From contig JAJEAC010000101.1 of NCBI GenBank assembly GCA_022824315.1, positions 1 to 64,000 of the forward strand: a stretch of DNA of 64,000 nt. The letters run 5' to 3'. Under the pieces are notes generated by a model, which did no database searches, had not been told where the DNA came from, and saw nothing but the letters and a program-made list of their open reading frames with translations. This stretch comes from Silicimonas sp. GTDB lineage: Bacteria; Pseudomonadota; Alphaproteobacteria; Rhodobacterales; Rhodobacteraceae. Positions 37,245 to 45,415 of the stretch are shown here, in pieces. Positions within the stretch are counted from its first letter, which is position 1. Each line of letters begins with the position of its first letter. Made by a program: the position numbers and the translations under genes.

Positions 37245-37626
37245 TTCTTCCTCCCAATTGAATTTCAATCCGCGACACGACCCTACGGCATCGTGAATAC
37301 GTATGCAAGGAACCCCGAATGCACACTCTGCTTCGACATGTCCGTGCCGCACCTGACGGATTCGCGCTTGACCGCTTCGGGGAGACGAGCACCGTTCGTC
37401 GCTGTGCAGATCTCGTCGAACTTGCGCATCTGGGCGAACTTCCCGCCAACTGCGACGGGGACTGGTTGGTCTCTCTTGCGACAAGTCGAGAGCACGGTGC
37501 CGCCAAGATCCATTCCCGGCTGGGCGGCATTGGCAGCAGCAACGTCCAGGCACCTTCGCCGGGCCTTGGTCGAGACCGAACGTGACATGACCTGCACCTT
37601 GGAATCGGTCGTCATTGCGCCCGCTG
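37245..37626. other. Promoter region of the sugar-type ABC operon
   Basis: About 380 bases between the E2 stop and the binding-protein start, both minus strand. A minus-strand open frame (37283-37615) of about 110 codons follows the E2 gene closely but has no recognised motif. No clear terminator or operator seen. Confidence 0.35.
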
Positions 37627-38580
37627 CTACAGAAGCTGCAAGAGCGGATTCTCGATGCGCGCGGCAATGTCCTCAACAAGGGCCGCGGCGCCGGAAAGTG
37701 CAAGCCGGGATTCCTCGAATGCCAGCGACAGGCCGTATCCCGCTGCGCTCCGCGTCACGCACAATGTCACGCCACCGCCCATCGGCACGTAGCCGTTGAT
37801 CCGCGTGCCGCAGAGATCGACAAGCGTCAGCACGGGGTCTTCCGGAACACCGGCACCGCCTCGGTCGGGGTTGGCGACGATCTCAATCCTTCCGTCGAGG
37901 TCCTTTATGGCGACCGACACCGAAGAGGCGTCAAACGTGGCACGCCAAGCGCCTGCCGCGAACAAGGCAAGAAGCTTGGTCCGGTCGGCTGTCCGGGAGC
38001 AGTCCAGAATCTCGTCGAAGGACGTCGACTCGACGACCGCCGAAAGCAGCGATTTCCCGCCGGCCGCAAAGGCCGCGTCAAGATCCGCGACGTGGATCGG
38101 TTCGGAAACGCCCTGCGCGCGAAGAAGGTGCAGGTCGATTCCCCGCTCGCTCGCGAGCCTGCGTGCCTTGGGCGAGGCGAGAACGCGGCCGGAGGCAACC
38201 GATTTCGGCGTTGCCCGTTCCACCGGCGCAGATATCGGCTGCTTCACAGGCTCCGGATCTGACCACTGCGCGGCCTCCACGACGGCCACATCCTCAGGCT
38301 CCGCATCGGGCACGCCGGTGCCGGCCTCTTCGACATCGCCCTCGGCTTCGACGATCATGGCGATCAGGCCGCCAACGGGCACGTCGTCCCCTTCGACCGC
38401 CTTCACGCCGCTCAGGTACCCGTCCGTCGCCGCCTCGACCTCCATCGTGGCCTTGTCCGTCTCAACCTCGAAAATTGGATCCCCCGCCTTGACCGAATCG
38501 CCGTTGCGCTTGAGCCAGGCCACGATGACGCCCGAGTCCTGGACCATGCCAAGCTGCGGCATCCTCACTTCATGGGGCAT
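37627..38580 (-). CDS. Lipoyl- and E3-binding-domain protein, degenerate E2 of a 2-oxoacid/acetoin-type dehydrogenase
   Basis: A 317-residue protein starting MPHEVRMPQLG (ATG 38580, 11 bases inside the E1beta gene). Residues 1-80 are a lipoyl domain with lipoylation Lys43 in ETDKAT. An acidic linker follows, then a peripheral subunit-binding domain at 133-171 (VLASPKARRLASERGIDL). The remaining 143 residues take the place of the acyltransferase domain of about 230. Their end (VTLCVTRSAAGYGLSLAFEE, then SRLALSGAAALVEDIAARIE) resembles the end of that domain, but where DHRxxDG is expected there is ESRLALSG, so both the catalytic His and Asp are absent. It can carry a lipoyl arm and bind E3 but probably cannot transfer acyl groups by the usual mechanism. 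Confidence 0.85.
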   Translation of the reverse strand: MPHEVRMPQLGMVQDSGVIVAWLKRNGDSVKAGDPIFEVETDKATMEVEAATDGYLSGVKAVEGDDVPVGGLIAMIVEAEGDVEEAGTGVPDAEPEDVAVVEAAQWSDPEPVKQPISAPVERATPKSVASGRVLASPKARRLASERGIDLHLLRAQGVSEPIHVADLDAAFAAGGKSLLSAVVESTSFDEILDCSRTADRTKLLALFAAGAWRATFDASSVSVAIKDLDGRIEIVANPDRGGAGVPEDPVLTLVDLCGTRINGYVPMGGGVTLCVTRSAAGYGLSLAFEESRLALSGAAALVEDIAARIENPLLQLL

Positions 38581-39568
38581 GCACCGGAACTCCCCTGACG
38601 AGCGCTCGGGCATTGGCGGCCACGCCCTCGGGCGTCGGCACGGTCAGATCCTCGAGCGCAGGGCTGAACGGCACCGGCACGTCCATCGCGCCCATCCGGA
38701 TCACCGGTGCATCAAGGTGATAGAATGCCTTCTCGGAAATGCGTGCCGCGATTTCCGCCGTGATCCCGAAGTTCTGATGCCCCTCGTCGACCACGATTGC
38801 GCGCGAGGTCTTGCGAACCGATCCAAGAATTGTCCCTTCGTCCAATGGCACAAGGGTCCGCGGGTCGATCACTTCCGCGCCGATCCCGTCACCGTCCAGG
38901 ATCTCGGCTGCCCTTTCGCAGACCTGCCTCATGGACGACGTGCCGATCAGGGTAACCTCGGACCCCTCGCGCAGGATCGCCGCCTCGCCAAGGGGAAGCA
39001 GGTACTCCTCCTCCGGCACCGGTGCCTTGTCCTGGTACATCAGCTTGTCCTCGAAGATCACGACCGGATTGTCGTCCCGGATCGCGGCCTTCAGCAACCC
39101 CTTCGCCTCGTAGGCCGAGGACGGCATGGCCACCTTGAGACCCGGGATGTGCGCCACCAATGCGTGAAGCGACTGCGAATGCTGTGCGGCCGAACGCCGG
39201 GTGGCACCAAGGTTGGTACGCAACACCAGCGGCACGCTCAACTTGCCCCCTGACATGTAATGGGTCTTTGCGGCCTGGTTGCAAAGCTGGTCCATGACCA
39301 GGTAGAGAAAGTCGCCGAACATCAGGTCAACGATCGGGCGCAACCCGGTCATCGCCGCACCGACGGCAATGCCCATGAAGCCAGGCTCCGCGATAGGCGT
39401 GTCGATGACGCGGTCGGTGCCGAACTCCTCAACGAGTCCGGAAAGAACCTTGAAAGGCGTGCCCGCTTCGGCCACGTCCTCGCCGATCAGGATCACCGTC
39501 TCGTCGCGCCGCATCTCTTCGGCGATTGCCTCGTTCACGGCTTGCGACAGGGTGATGCCGCGGGTCAT
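38570..39568 (-). CDS. 2-oxoacid/acetoin dehydrogenase E1 beta subunit
   Basis: A 332-residue transketolase-like beta subunit: LSQAVNEAIAEEMRRDETVILIGEDVAEAG, DTPIAEPGFMGIAVGAAMTGLRPIV, LVLRTNLGATRRSAAQHSQ (usually GGGxxxGAQHSQ, here slightly diverged), and the C-terminal VIRMGAMDVPVPFSPALED. With the alpha subunit it decarboxylates a 2-oxo acid, or cleaves acetoin, using thiamine diphosphate, and passes the acyl group to a lipoyl arm. ATGA overlap with the alpha gene. The combined features resemble AcoAB/PdhAB. Confidence 0.92.
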   Translation of the reverse strand: MTRGITLSQAVNEAIAEEMRRDETVILIGEDVAEAGTPFKVLSGLVEEFGTDRVIDTPIAEPGFMGIAVGAAMTGLRPIVDLMFGDFLYLVMDQLCNQAAKTHYMSGGKLSVPLVLRTNLGATRRSAAQHSQSLHALVAHIPGLKVAMPSSAYEAKGLLKAAIRDDNPVVIFEDKLMYQDKAPVPEEEYLLPLGEAAILREGSEVTLIGTSSMRQVCERAAEILDGDGIGAEVIDPRTLVPLDEGTILGSVRKTSRAIVVDEGHQNFGITAEIAARISEKAFYHLDAPVIRMGAMDVPVPFSPALEDLTVPTPEGVAANARALVRGVPVHAP

Positions 39569-40584
39569 TGACGCTCCCCGGACATGTAGGGCAAGGCATG
39601 TTCAACGCCCTTGAAGACGTGCATGTCGACCTCGACTGCATCCGGGTAGGGTGCAGCAAGCGCATATTTCACCGCCGCCGCCGCCTCGTCACCGATCTCG
39701 CTGTCGATCATGGCCAGTTCTTCCTTGGCGGCGACGCCCTCGGACTGAAGCCACTTGCCAAAGTTATCGATCGGGTCGCGATCGGCCTTCCAGCGCGCCT
39801 CCTCCTCCTTCGAGCGGTAGTAGTCGCGATTGATGTCGCCCACATGGTGCCCGTGATAGCGATAGGTTTCGAGTTCGATGAAGAACGGGCCCTCGCCCCT
39901 GCGGCAACGTTCGGCCAGTTCCGTGGCGCACTTGTTGACAGCCAGCACGTCCTGGCCGTCGACTTGATGCGCCTCGATCCCGAATGCCTCCGCCCGCGCG
40001 GTCAGCGAGCCGGCCACGACCTCGTCCGTCGGCGTGTATTCGGAATACCCGTTGTTTTCGCAAGCATAGATGACGGGCAGCTTCCAGAGCGCCGCCATGT
40101 TCATGACCTCGTACCAGAGACCTTGGGCGGTTGCGCCGTCGCCGAAGAAGCAGACCGTCACGTAGTTCCTGCCCAACCGCTTGGCCGAGAGCGCTGCACC
40201 GGTGGCAATGCCGGCCGAACCGCCAACGATGGCATTGGCGCCCAGGTTGCCATGGGCCTGGTCTGCAATATGCATGGAGCCGCCCTTGCCTCGGCAATAG
40301 CCCTCTTCCTTGCCCAGAAGTTCGCAGAACATCAGCCTGAGTTCGGCGCCCTTGGCCAGGCAATGCCCGTGGCCGCGATGGGTCGAGGTGATGCGGTCTT
40401 CGTCGGTCAGCGCTTCGCAGATGCCCACCGCAACCGCCTCCTGGCCGGTGTACATATGGGTCAACCCCGGCATCTTGGCATTGAGGTACAACTGGTTGGC
40501 GTTATTCTCGAACGCCCGGATACGCACCATTTGGCGGTACATCCGAAGGTAGGCCTCGGAATTCGCGCTCTTGTCGCGTGGCAT
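39565..40584 (-). CDS. 2-oxoacid/acetoin dehydrogenase E1 alpha subunit
   Basis: A 339-residue thiamine-diphosphate subunit. Seen: MVRIRAFENNANQLYL, HRGHGHCLAKGAELRLMFCELLG, GKGGSMHIAD, and the ThDP motif beginning CFFGDGATAQG and ending CENNGYSEYTP. HGHCLAKG and GANAIVGGSAGIA are reminiscent of acetoin dehydrogenase AcoA, and pyruvate is the other likely substrate. I prefer ATG 40584 (MPRDKSANSEAY) because AAGGA lies 8 bases upstream; ATG 40611 is possible and adds nine residues. It follows an M24 gene by a short gap. No E3 gene is in the window, so E3 would be supplied from elsewhere. Confidence 0.93.
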   Translation of the reverse strand: MPRDKSANSEAYLRMYRQMVRIRAFENNANQLYLNAKMPGLTHMYTGQEAVAVGICEALTDEDRITSTHRGHGHCLAKGAELRLMFCELLGKEEGYCRGKGGSMHIADQAHGNLGANAIVGGSAGIATGAALSAKRLGRNYVTVCFFGDGATAQGLWYEVMNMAALWKLPVIYACENNGYSEYTPTDEVVAGSLTARAEAFGIEAHQVDGQDVLAVNKCATELAERCRRGEGPFFIELETYRYHGHHVGDINRDYYRSKEEEARWKADRDPIDNFGKWLQSEGVAAKEELAMIDSEIGDEAAAAVKYALAAPYPDAVEVDMHVFKGVEHALPYMSGERQ

Positions 40585-40624
40585 TGTCGGATCCTTCGAT
40601 TTCCGGGCCATGGATCCAGGGCGA

Positions 40625-41932
40625 TCAATAGCGATTGGAAATTGGCAGTTCTTCAGCCGGGAAGAGCGAGATCACTTCGCAGCCAGTGTCCGTGACAACG
40701 ACCTCCTCCTCGATCCGGGCTGCGGAAAAACCGTCTGCGGCAGGACAGTACGTCTCCAGCGCGAACACCATGCCGGTCTTGATTTCCATCGGATTGTCCA
40801 GGCTGACCGCGCGGGAAATGATCGGGCGCTCGTGCAGCGCGAGACCCAACCCGTGACCGAACTGCAGGCCGAACGCCGAAAGCTCGTCAGGAAAGCCGTA
40901 GTCCTGCGCCGCCGGCCAGAGGCTCGCCACCTTGTCAGTGGTCACGCCCGGCTTGATCGCGTCGATCGCAAGATCGAGCCATTCGCGTGCCTTCCCGTAA
41001 GCGTCATGCTGGACCGACGTCGCCCTGCCGATGTTGAACGTCCGGTAGTAGCAGGTCCGGTATCCCTGGTAGGATTGCAGGATGTCAAAGAACGCCTGGT
41101 CGCCGGGGCGAAAGTACCGGTCGGTGAAGTTGTGCGGGTGCGGGTTGCAGCGTTCTCCGCTGATCGCGTTGATCGCCTCGACATCGTCCGAACCCATCTC
41201 GTAGAGCATCTTGTTGGACAGGGCCACGATGTCGTTTTCGCGAACGCCCGGTTTCAGCTCCTCGTAGATCATGTGGTAGACGCCATCGACCATGCTTGCG
41301 GCTTGCGTCAAGAGCTGGATCTCGTCCCAGTTCTTGATTTCGCGCGCACTCAGCATGACCTGCTGGCCATCGACGATCTTGAGTCCGGCGTCCTGCAGCG
41401 CGTGGAACATCGCCGTTTCGGCATAGTCAACGCCAACGGGCATGTCGGCCATGCCGGCATCGCGGATGAGGCCGGCGATTTCCTCGGCATAGTGCTTCAT
41501 CAGCCCGAATGACGGCGGGATGGTCCCGCGCATGCCGACTACTCCTGCGCGACAATGATCCGGCTCGAGCCAGTCGGAGTACTTCCGATGGTGCACCGCG
41601 GCCGAGCCGAAGTCCCAGACATAGGGCGAGTCGTCACCGGTCAGAAGCGCGAAGCGGCACATCTTGTCCCGTTCCCATTCGCCGATCTTGGTGCCCGAAA
41701 CGTAGCGTATGTTGTTGACGTCAAAGAGCAGGAGCGTCCCGCATTCGGATGCCTTCAGCGCCTCGCGGGTTCGGCTCAGGCGGTATCGGCGCAGGCGATC
41801 GTGATCGACGCGGCGCTCGAAATCGACAGACGTGTGGCCCCAGGCCGGCAAGCGACCCTCCCAGTTCCAGTTCGGCTGCAGATCCTGGGGAGACAGGACA
41901 TTGGGGGTCAGTGCCGTGCTGTGTACGTTCAT
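40625..41932 (-). CDS. M24-family (Xaa-Pro aminopeptidase/creatinase-like) protein with altered metal site
   Basis: A 435-residue pita-bread-fold protein: N-terminal creatinase-like domain with LLLFDVNNIRYVSGT and a C-terminal M24 domain. Four of the five usual metal ligands are visible: Asp283 (FFDILQSY), His360 (FGHGLGLALHERP), Glu393 (ALETYCP) and Glu409 (ARIEEEVVVT). The second Asp, normally in YRSDITRTF, is replaced: the sequence reads YRTCYYRTF with Cys294. The family includes prolidases, creatinase, ectoine hydrolase and the DMSP lyase DddP, so a non-peptidase role is quite possible. First gene of the operon with E1alpha, E1beta and the E2-like protein, which suggests that its product, or a product made from it, is a 2-oxo acid or acetoin-like compound. 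Confidence 0.85.
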   Translation of the reverse strand: MNVHSTALTPNVLSPQDLQPNWNWEGRLPAWGHTSVDFERRVDHDRLRRYRLSRTREALKASECGTLLLFDVNNIRYVSGTKIGEWERDKMCRFALLTGDDSPYVWDFGSAAVHHRKYSDWLEPDHCRAGVVGMRGTIPPSFGLMKHYAEEIAGLIRDAGMADMPVGVDYAETAMFHALQDAGLKIVDGQQVMLSAREIKNWDEIQLLTQAASMVDGVYHMIYEELKPGVRENDIVALSNKMLYEMGSDDVEAINAISGERCNPHPHNFTDRYFRPGDQAFFDILQSYQGYRTCYYRTFNIGRATSVQHDAYGKAREWLDLAIDAIKPGVTTDKVASLWPAAQDYGFPDELSAFGLQFGHGLGLALHERPIISRAVSLDNPMEIKTGMVFALETYCPAADGFSAARIEEEVVVTDTGCEVISLFPAEELPISNRY

Positions 41933-42032
41933 GTCAGAATCCTCTCTTGAGGCGACCCCTGCGGACCGCTTGCGTTTTGATTTTCTGCTGGCGCCAACCT
42001 ATCCCAATCGTCGGCCAGGCATTGCACGATTC

Positions 42033-43145
42033 TTATCCACATCGGACATTCTTCGACCTTTTTTGGACATGCAGTTGCCTCGCGATCCAGTCCGCTGATG
42101 CCGGGCGATACCTGTAGGGACGATTGTTGACCACATGCGTGCCATCCTCGACCATGTTCAGCACCACGGGACCGGACACCGCATTGGCCAGTCTCTCGGC
42201 ATGATCCGGCGGGATCACCCGATCCAGGGCGCCCCCAACAATGTAGGTCGGGCACTCGATCCGATGTGCGACTTCGGTGAGACTCATCCGCCGCGCAACG
42301 CCTGCTGCCGCATGCTCATCGGATGAATGGCTGCGGACGATGAAGGCCGCGCGAGTCAGATCGGGTGCATGCATGAAGGCTTCGGAAAAGTCGAAAGGTC
42401 CGGTCAGCGCAATGCAGGCCCGCACGCGCCGCTCGAAGGCCGCGGCACGGGGAGCATAGTAGCCACCGAGGCTGACTCCCCAGAGTCCGACGCTCTCTGC
42501 ATCGACGTCGGCCCTCTCTTCGAGCCAGTCAATGACCGAAGAGACCGGGGCTTCGTAGTCAGGCCGGATGGGGAGCTCGTATTCCGCTTCGCCCTGGCCT
42601 GGGCCGTCGAATGCCAGCGTTGCAACGCCCCTGTCGAGAAACACGGCCTCGTTCGTGTGCATCTCCTCCTTCGCGCTGTCGAGCCCCATGCACATGACGA
42701 CGACGGGTGGCCTTTCCACGCCCCGCGGCTTGCGGAGGACGCCAGCCAGCCGGGCATCCTCGTACGGGATCGCCACCCGCTCGCCGGGTGGATCCATGTT
42801 CGGCAACGCCCGGCCATGGGCCCTGATCGCAAGGTCGTGCGCCTCCCGCATCCGGTCCGGATCGTGAACGAACAGGAACTTTCCGAAATGATAGCATACG
42901 GCTGCGGTGGCGAAATGCTCGCCCGCACTGCGCAACCGCCCTTCCGCTTCGGCTGCCGCCGCGAGCCCATCATGGACTTTCCCGCGCGCGACCCATGCCG
43001 GACACCATTCGTCCCAGTGTGCGATCGATCCAGTCACGTCCTGGAAATCGGCAAGCGGCACGCCGTTCGTCACCATCCGGTGCGACCAATGCGCCGCGGC
43101 CGCAACGATTCGCGGATCCCTCTCGTCACGACCGCCGCTCACCAT
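42033..43145 (-). CDS. FrsA/2,6-dihydroxypseudooxynicotine-hydrolase-like alpha/beta hydrolase 1
   Basis: A 370-residue hydrolase with a helical N-terminal domain (HFATAAVCYHFGKFLFVHD) and an alpha/beta hydrolase domain: VVVMCMGLDSAKEE, FDGPGQGEAEYELP, nucleophile elbow WGVSLGGYY, acid GGALDRVIP and His in EDGTHVVNNRP. The helical cap plus DGPGQGE is the pattern of FrsA-like and DHPON-type C-C hydrolases. Last gene of the ten-gene operon driven from the osmC promoter; it starts 4 bases after the permease stop. A homologue begins at 63457 under the same predicted regulator. Confidence 0.88.
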   Translation of the reverse strand: MVSGGRDERDPRIVAAAAHWSHRMVTNGVPLADFQDVTGSIAHWDEWCPAWVARGKVHDGLAAAAEAEGRLRSAGEHFATAAVCYHFGKFLFVHDPDRMREAHDLAIRAHGRALPNMDPPGERVAIPYEDARLAGVLRKPRGVERPPVVVMCMGLDSAKEEMHTNEAVFLDRGVATLAFDGPGQGEAEYELPIRPDYEAPVSSVIDWLEERADVDAESVGLWGVSLGGYYAPRAAAFERRVRACIALTGPFDFSEAFMHAPDLTRAAFIVRSHSSDEHAAAGVARRMSLTEVAHRIECPTYIVGGALDRVIPPDHAERLANAVSGPVVLNMVEDGTHVVNNRPYRYRPASADWIARQLHVQKRSKNVRCG

Positions 43146-43148
43146 GCC

Positions 43149-43595
43149 TCACCCCTTGCTCACGAGCACCGCCCCGGCCAACACCAGGAAAATGCCAAGG
43201 AGTCGCGACCAGGAAATCTCGCGCACGGCCAAGCCGAACGCGCCATAGTGGTCGATGATGGTCGAGCCGACAAGCTGTCCGGCAACGATGCACACGAAGA
43301 ACACGAGGGCACCTGTCACCGGCGCGAGGACCACGCCGGATCCGACGAAGACCGCGCCAACCACGCCGCCAAGGTAAGCCCACCATGGCACTGCAGCGAG
43401 CGTCGCCGGCATGACACGCCCTGCGCCCGACACCACGAGCAAGAGAAGGCTGCAGAAAAACGCCACCAAGATTGAAATGGACGTCGCCGCAAGGGCGCTG
43501 CCCACATGTCGCGCAATGATTGCGTTCAGGGGCGGCTGGACAGTGATCATCGCTCCGACCGCTACGGCGGCAAGCATGAAGCCAAGCAATTGCAT
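43149..43595 (-). CDS. YdcZ/DUF606-type small DMT-superfamily membrane protein
   Basis: A 148-residue protein made almost entirely of hydrophobic segments: LLGFMLAAVAVGAMITV, LNAIIARHVGSALAATSISI, LLLLVVSGAGRV, WWAYLGGVVGAVFVG, LVFFVCIVAGQLVGS and LLGIFLVLAGAVLV, with SWSRLLG before the last helix. This is the DUF606 (YdcZ) half-size transporter pattern. ATG 43595 lies directly after the GST stop. It may export a metabolite or by-product; no substrate is known for the family. Confidence 0.88.
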   Translation of the reverse strand: MQLLGFMLAAVAVGAMITVQPPLNAIIARHVGSALAATSISILVAFFCSLLLLVVSGAGRVMPATLAAVPWWAYLGGVVGAVFVGSGVVLAPVTGALVFFVCIVAGQLVGSTIIDHYGAFGLAVREISWSRLLGIFLVLAGAVLVSKG

Positions 43596-43596
43596 C

Positions 43597-44382
43597 CTAC
43601 GCGGTCCTCTCGGCCTTCGAGCGGGCAAGTTCTGCCAAGTGCGGGTACTTTTCGGTGAGGAGCGAGCCGTGATAGTAGGTCTTCCCGAACGGCTCGGTGC
43701 CCTGGATCCGGTCCAGCCACGCCGAAACGGCTGGAATGTCGTCCCAGCTCGACCTGAGATTGATGTCATCCATCCGGACGATCACCGGCATGATGGCGAT
43801 GTCCGCCAAGCTTATCCGATCGCCCATGATCCAAGGTCCGCGGCTTCCATCCAGCCACTGTCCGAGCCGCTCCACTCCTCGGCGAAGCCGCCCCAGTGCC
43901 TCGTCCATGTCCGCTTCGGGAAATCCGGTTCGCCCCATGCGCATCAGGAACTCGCGGCGCAGCGGCTTGCTGTCGCACAGCGCCTGGAACTCCTCTTCAG
44001 ACATCGCCTGGAAATGCGGCAGGAACGCGAGATTGTACGACGGAACCCGCACTGCGGGCGTCGGAACTTCGTCGATGAAACGCATCATGGCTCGAAGCCG
44101 GGCGACATCCAGGGGATCCGCAGGGCGCATCGGTGAAACGTCCGGGAAGACGTCCTCAAGGTATTCGAGGATCACCGCGCTGTCGATTACCGGCACGCCG
44201 TCGTGAACCAGTGCAGGCACCACGCCATTGGGATTTATCGCGAGATACTCCGGCTGCAGCTGATCGCCGGAGAACAGATCGAGCTTGCGTTCTTCAAACG
44301 CCACTGCCTTCGCGTGCAAGGCGTACCTTACCCGCTGGCTGCAGGTCGATTGGGGTGCGTTGTACAGGATGAAGCCAGCCAT
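43597..44382 (-). CDS. Glutathione S-transferase family protein
   Basis: A 261-residue two-domain GST. Thioredoxin-like N-domain: FILYNAPQSTCSQRVRYALH (Ser/Cys active-site loop), INPNGVVPALVHDG (cis-Pro), IDSAVILEYLED (glutathione-binding Ser). All-alpha C-domain with GDRISLADIAIMPVIVRMD. Similar bacterial GSTs open ether bonds, isomerise ring-cleavage products or dehalogenate. In a catabolic operon between LivM and YdcZ-like genes, a metabolic rather than stress role is likely. ATG follows the LivM TGA by one base. Confidence 0.92.
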   Translation of the reverse strand: MAGFILYNAPQSTCSQRVRYALHAKAVAFEERKLDLFSGDQLQPEYLAINPNGVVPALVHDGVPVIDSAVILEYLEDVFPDVSPMRPADPLDVARLRAMMRFIDEVPTPAVRVPSYNLAFLPHFQAMSEEEFQALCDSKPLRREFLMRMGRTGFPEADMDEALGRLRRGVERLGQWLDGSRGPWIMGDRISLADIAIMPVIVRMDDINLRSSWDDIPAVSAWLDRIQGTEPFGKTYYHGSLLTEKYPHLAELARSKAERTA

Positions 44383-44383
44383 T

Positions 44384-45415
44384 TCAGTCCCAGTTCAAAA
44401 TTCTTGGAAGTTTCCGATGTCTTGCCAGCGTGCCTACGATGCCGAGCGGAAAGAACATCAGGCATAGCATCATGATCAGGCCGGTGGCCAGGATGTTGAT
44501 CTCGGATGCGCCGAGGGTTGCCACGAAGAACTCGTTGAAAGCCACGATCAGCACCGCGCCGATCACGGGGCCGGCGATGGTCCCCTTTCCGCCCAAGATG
44601 CACATCAGCACCATGTTCACGCTGACAAGAATGATCAGGAAAATGTTCGGCCGAATGTAGGTGAGGTATTCGCCCCAGACCGCGCCCGCCATGCCCACGA
44701 AGAAAGCCGAGATCGCGAAGGCCATGACCTTGTAGAACCGCGTGTCAATGCCTGCGCTCTCGCTCTTGATCTCGTCCTTCGAGATCGCCCTCAGCCCCAG
44801 CCCGAACTTCGAGTGCTTGATCCGGTACGAGGCCCAGACCGCGAAGGCCGCCATCACGATGAATGCGTAGTAGTAGGGCAGCTTCGCCCATTCCACCGGA
44901 AGGCTGTTCGCCTTCAGCGCCACACCGGCCGCGCCGCCCACGAACTCCCAGTTTTCAAAGAATATCCGGAAGATCATGACCAGGGCCAGGGAAGAGATGA
45001 TGAATGACGGCCCCCGCACGCGGAGCGTGATCAGGCCGATAAGGTATCCCAGCGCGCCCGCGACCAGCCCTGCGACCGGCGCGAGGATGATCGTGGATAT
45101 CTCGAAACGGGCGAAGGCCATGCCCGCGAAGTACCCGCCGACCGCAAAGAACACGTTGTGGCCCAGCGAGATGTAGCCGGCGAACCCGCCAAGGACGTTC
45201 CAGCCCGAGGCCATCACGACATAGGAAGCCGTGAACAGGACCAGGTGGATCAGATAGTTGTAGTTGCCGACAAACTGCAGCGCGGGCAGCGACAGCAGGG
45301 CCGCCATGATGGCTATCGGAAACCACGCGGCACGGGTCTTGTCCGCCGCCTGCGCCAGGGTCTCGTTATACGCGCGGCGTTGTTCGAGGATGTCTTCTGC
45401 GTCGATGGTCGGCAT
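44384..45415 (-). CDS. livM: Branched-chain-amino-acid-type ABC transporter permease (LivM-like)
   Basis: A 343-residue permease: N-terminal helices ending LSLPALQFVGNYNYLIHLVL, YVVMASGWNVLGGFAGYISLGHNVFFAVGGY, ITLRVRGPSFIISSLALV and the LivM-like ILGGKGTIAGPVIGAVLI near the end. ATG 45415 (MPTIDAEDIL) overlaps the LivH stop as TGATG. Liv-type transporters also import amides, urea and aromatic acids, so the gene symbol indicates family, not substrate. Confidence 0.93.
   Translation of the reverse strand: MPTIDAEDILEQRRAYNETLAQAADKTRAAWFPIAIMAALLSLPALQFVGNYNYLIHLVLFTASYVVMASGWNVLGGFAGYISLGHNVFFAVGGYFAGMAFARFEISTIILAPVAGLVAGALGYLIGLITLRVRGPSFIISSLALVMIFRIFFENWEFVGGAAGVALKANSLPVEWAKLPYYYAFIVMAAFAVWASYRIKHSKFGLGLRAISKDEIKSESAGIDTRFYKVMAFAISAFFVGMAGAVWGEYLTYIRPNIFLIILVSVNMVLMCILGGKGTIAGPVIGAVLIVAFNEFFVATLGASEINILATGLIMMLCLMFFPLGIVGTLARHRKLPRILNWD

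Noticed and set aside
37796-39253. Plus-strand open frame of 485 codons opposite the E2 and E1beta genes
   Set aside because: Antisense shadow with low-complexity Ser/Pro/Ala/Arg translation.
40625-41932. Assignment of the M24 protein as the DMSP lyase DddP
   Set aside because: Same superfamily and plausible host group, but the metal-site residues and surrounding motifs differ from what I recall of DddP, including loss of one Asp ligand.
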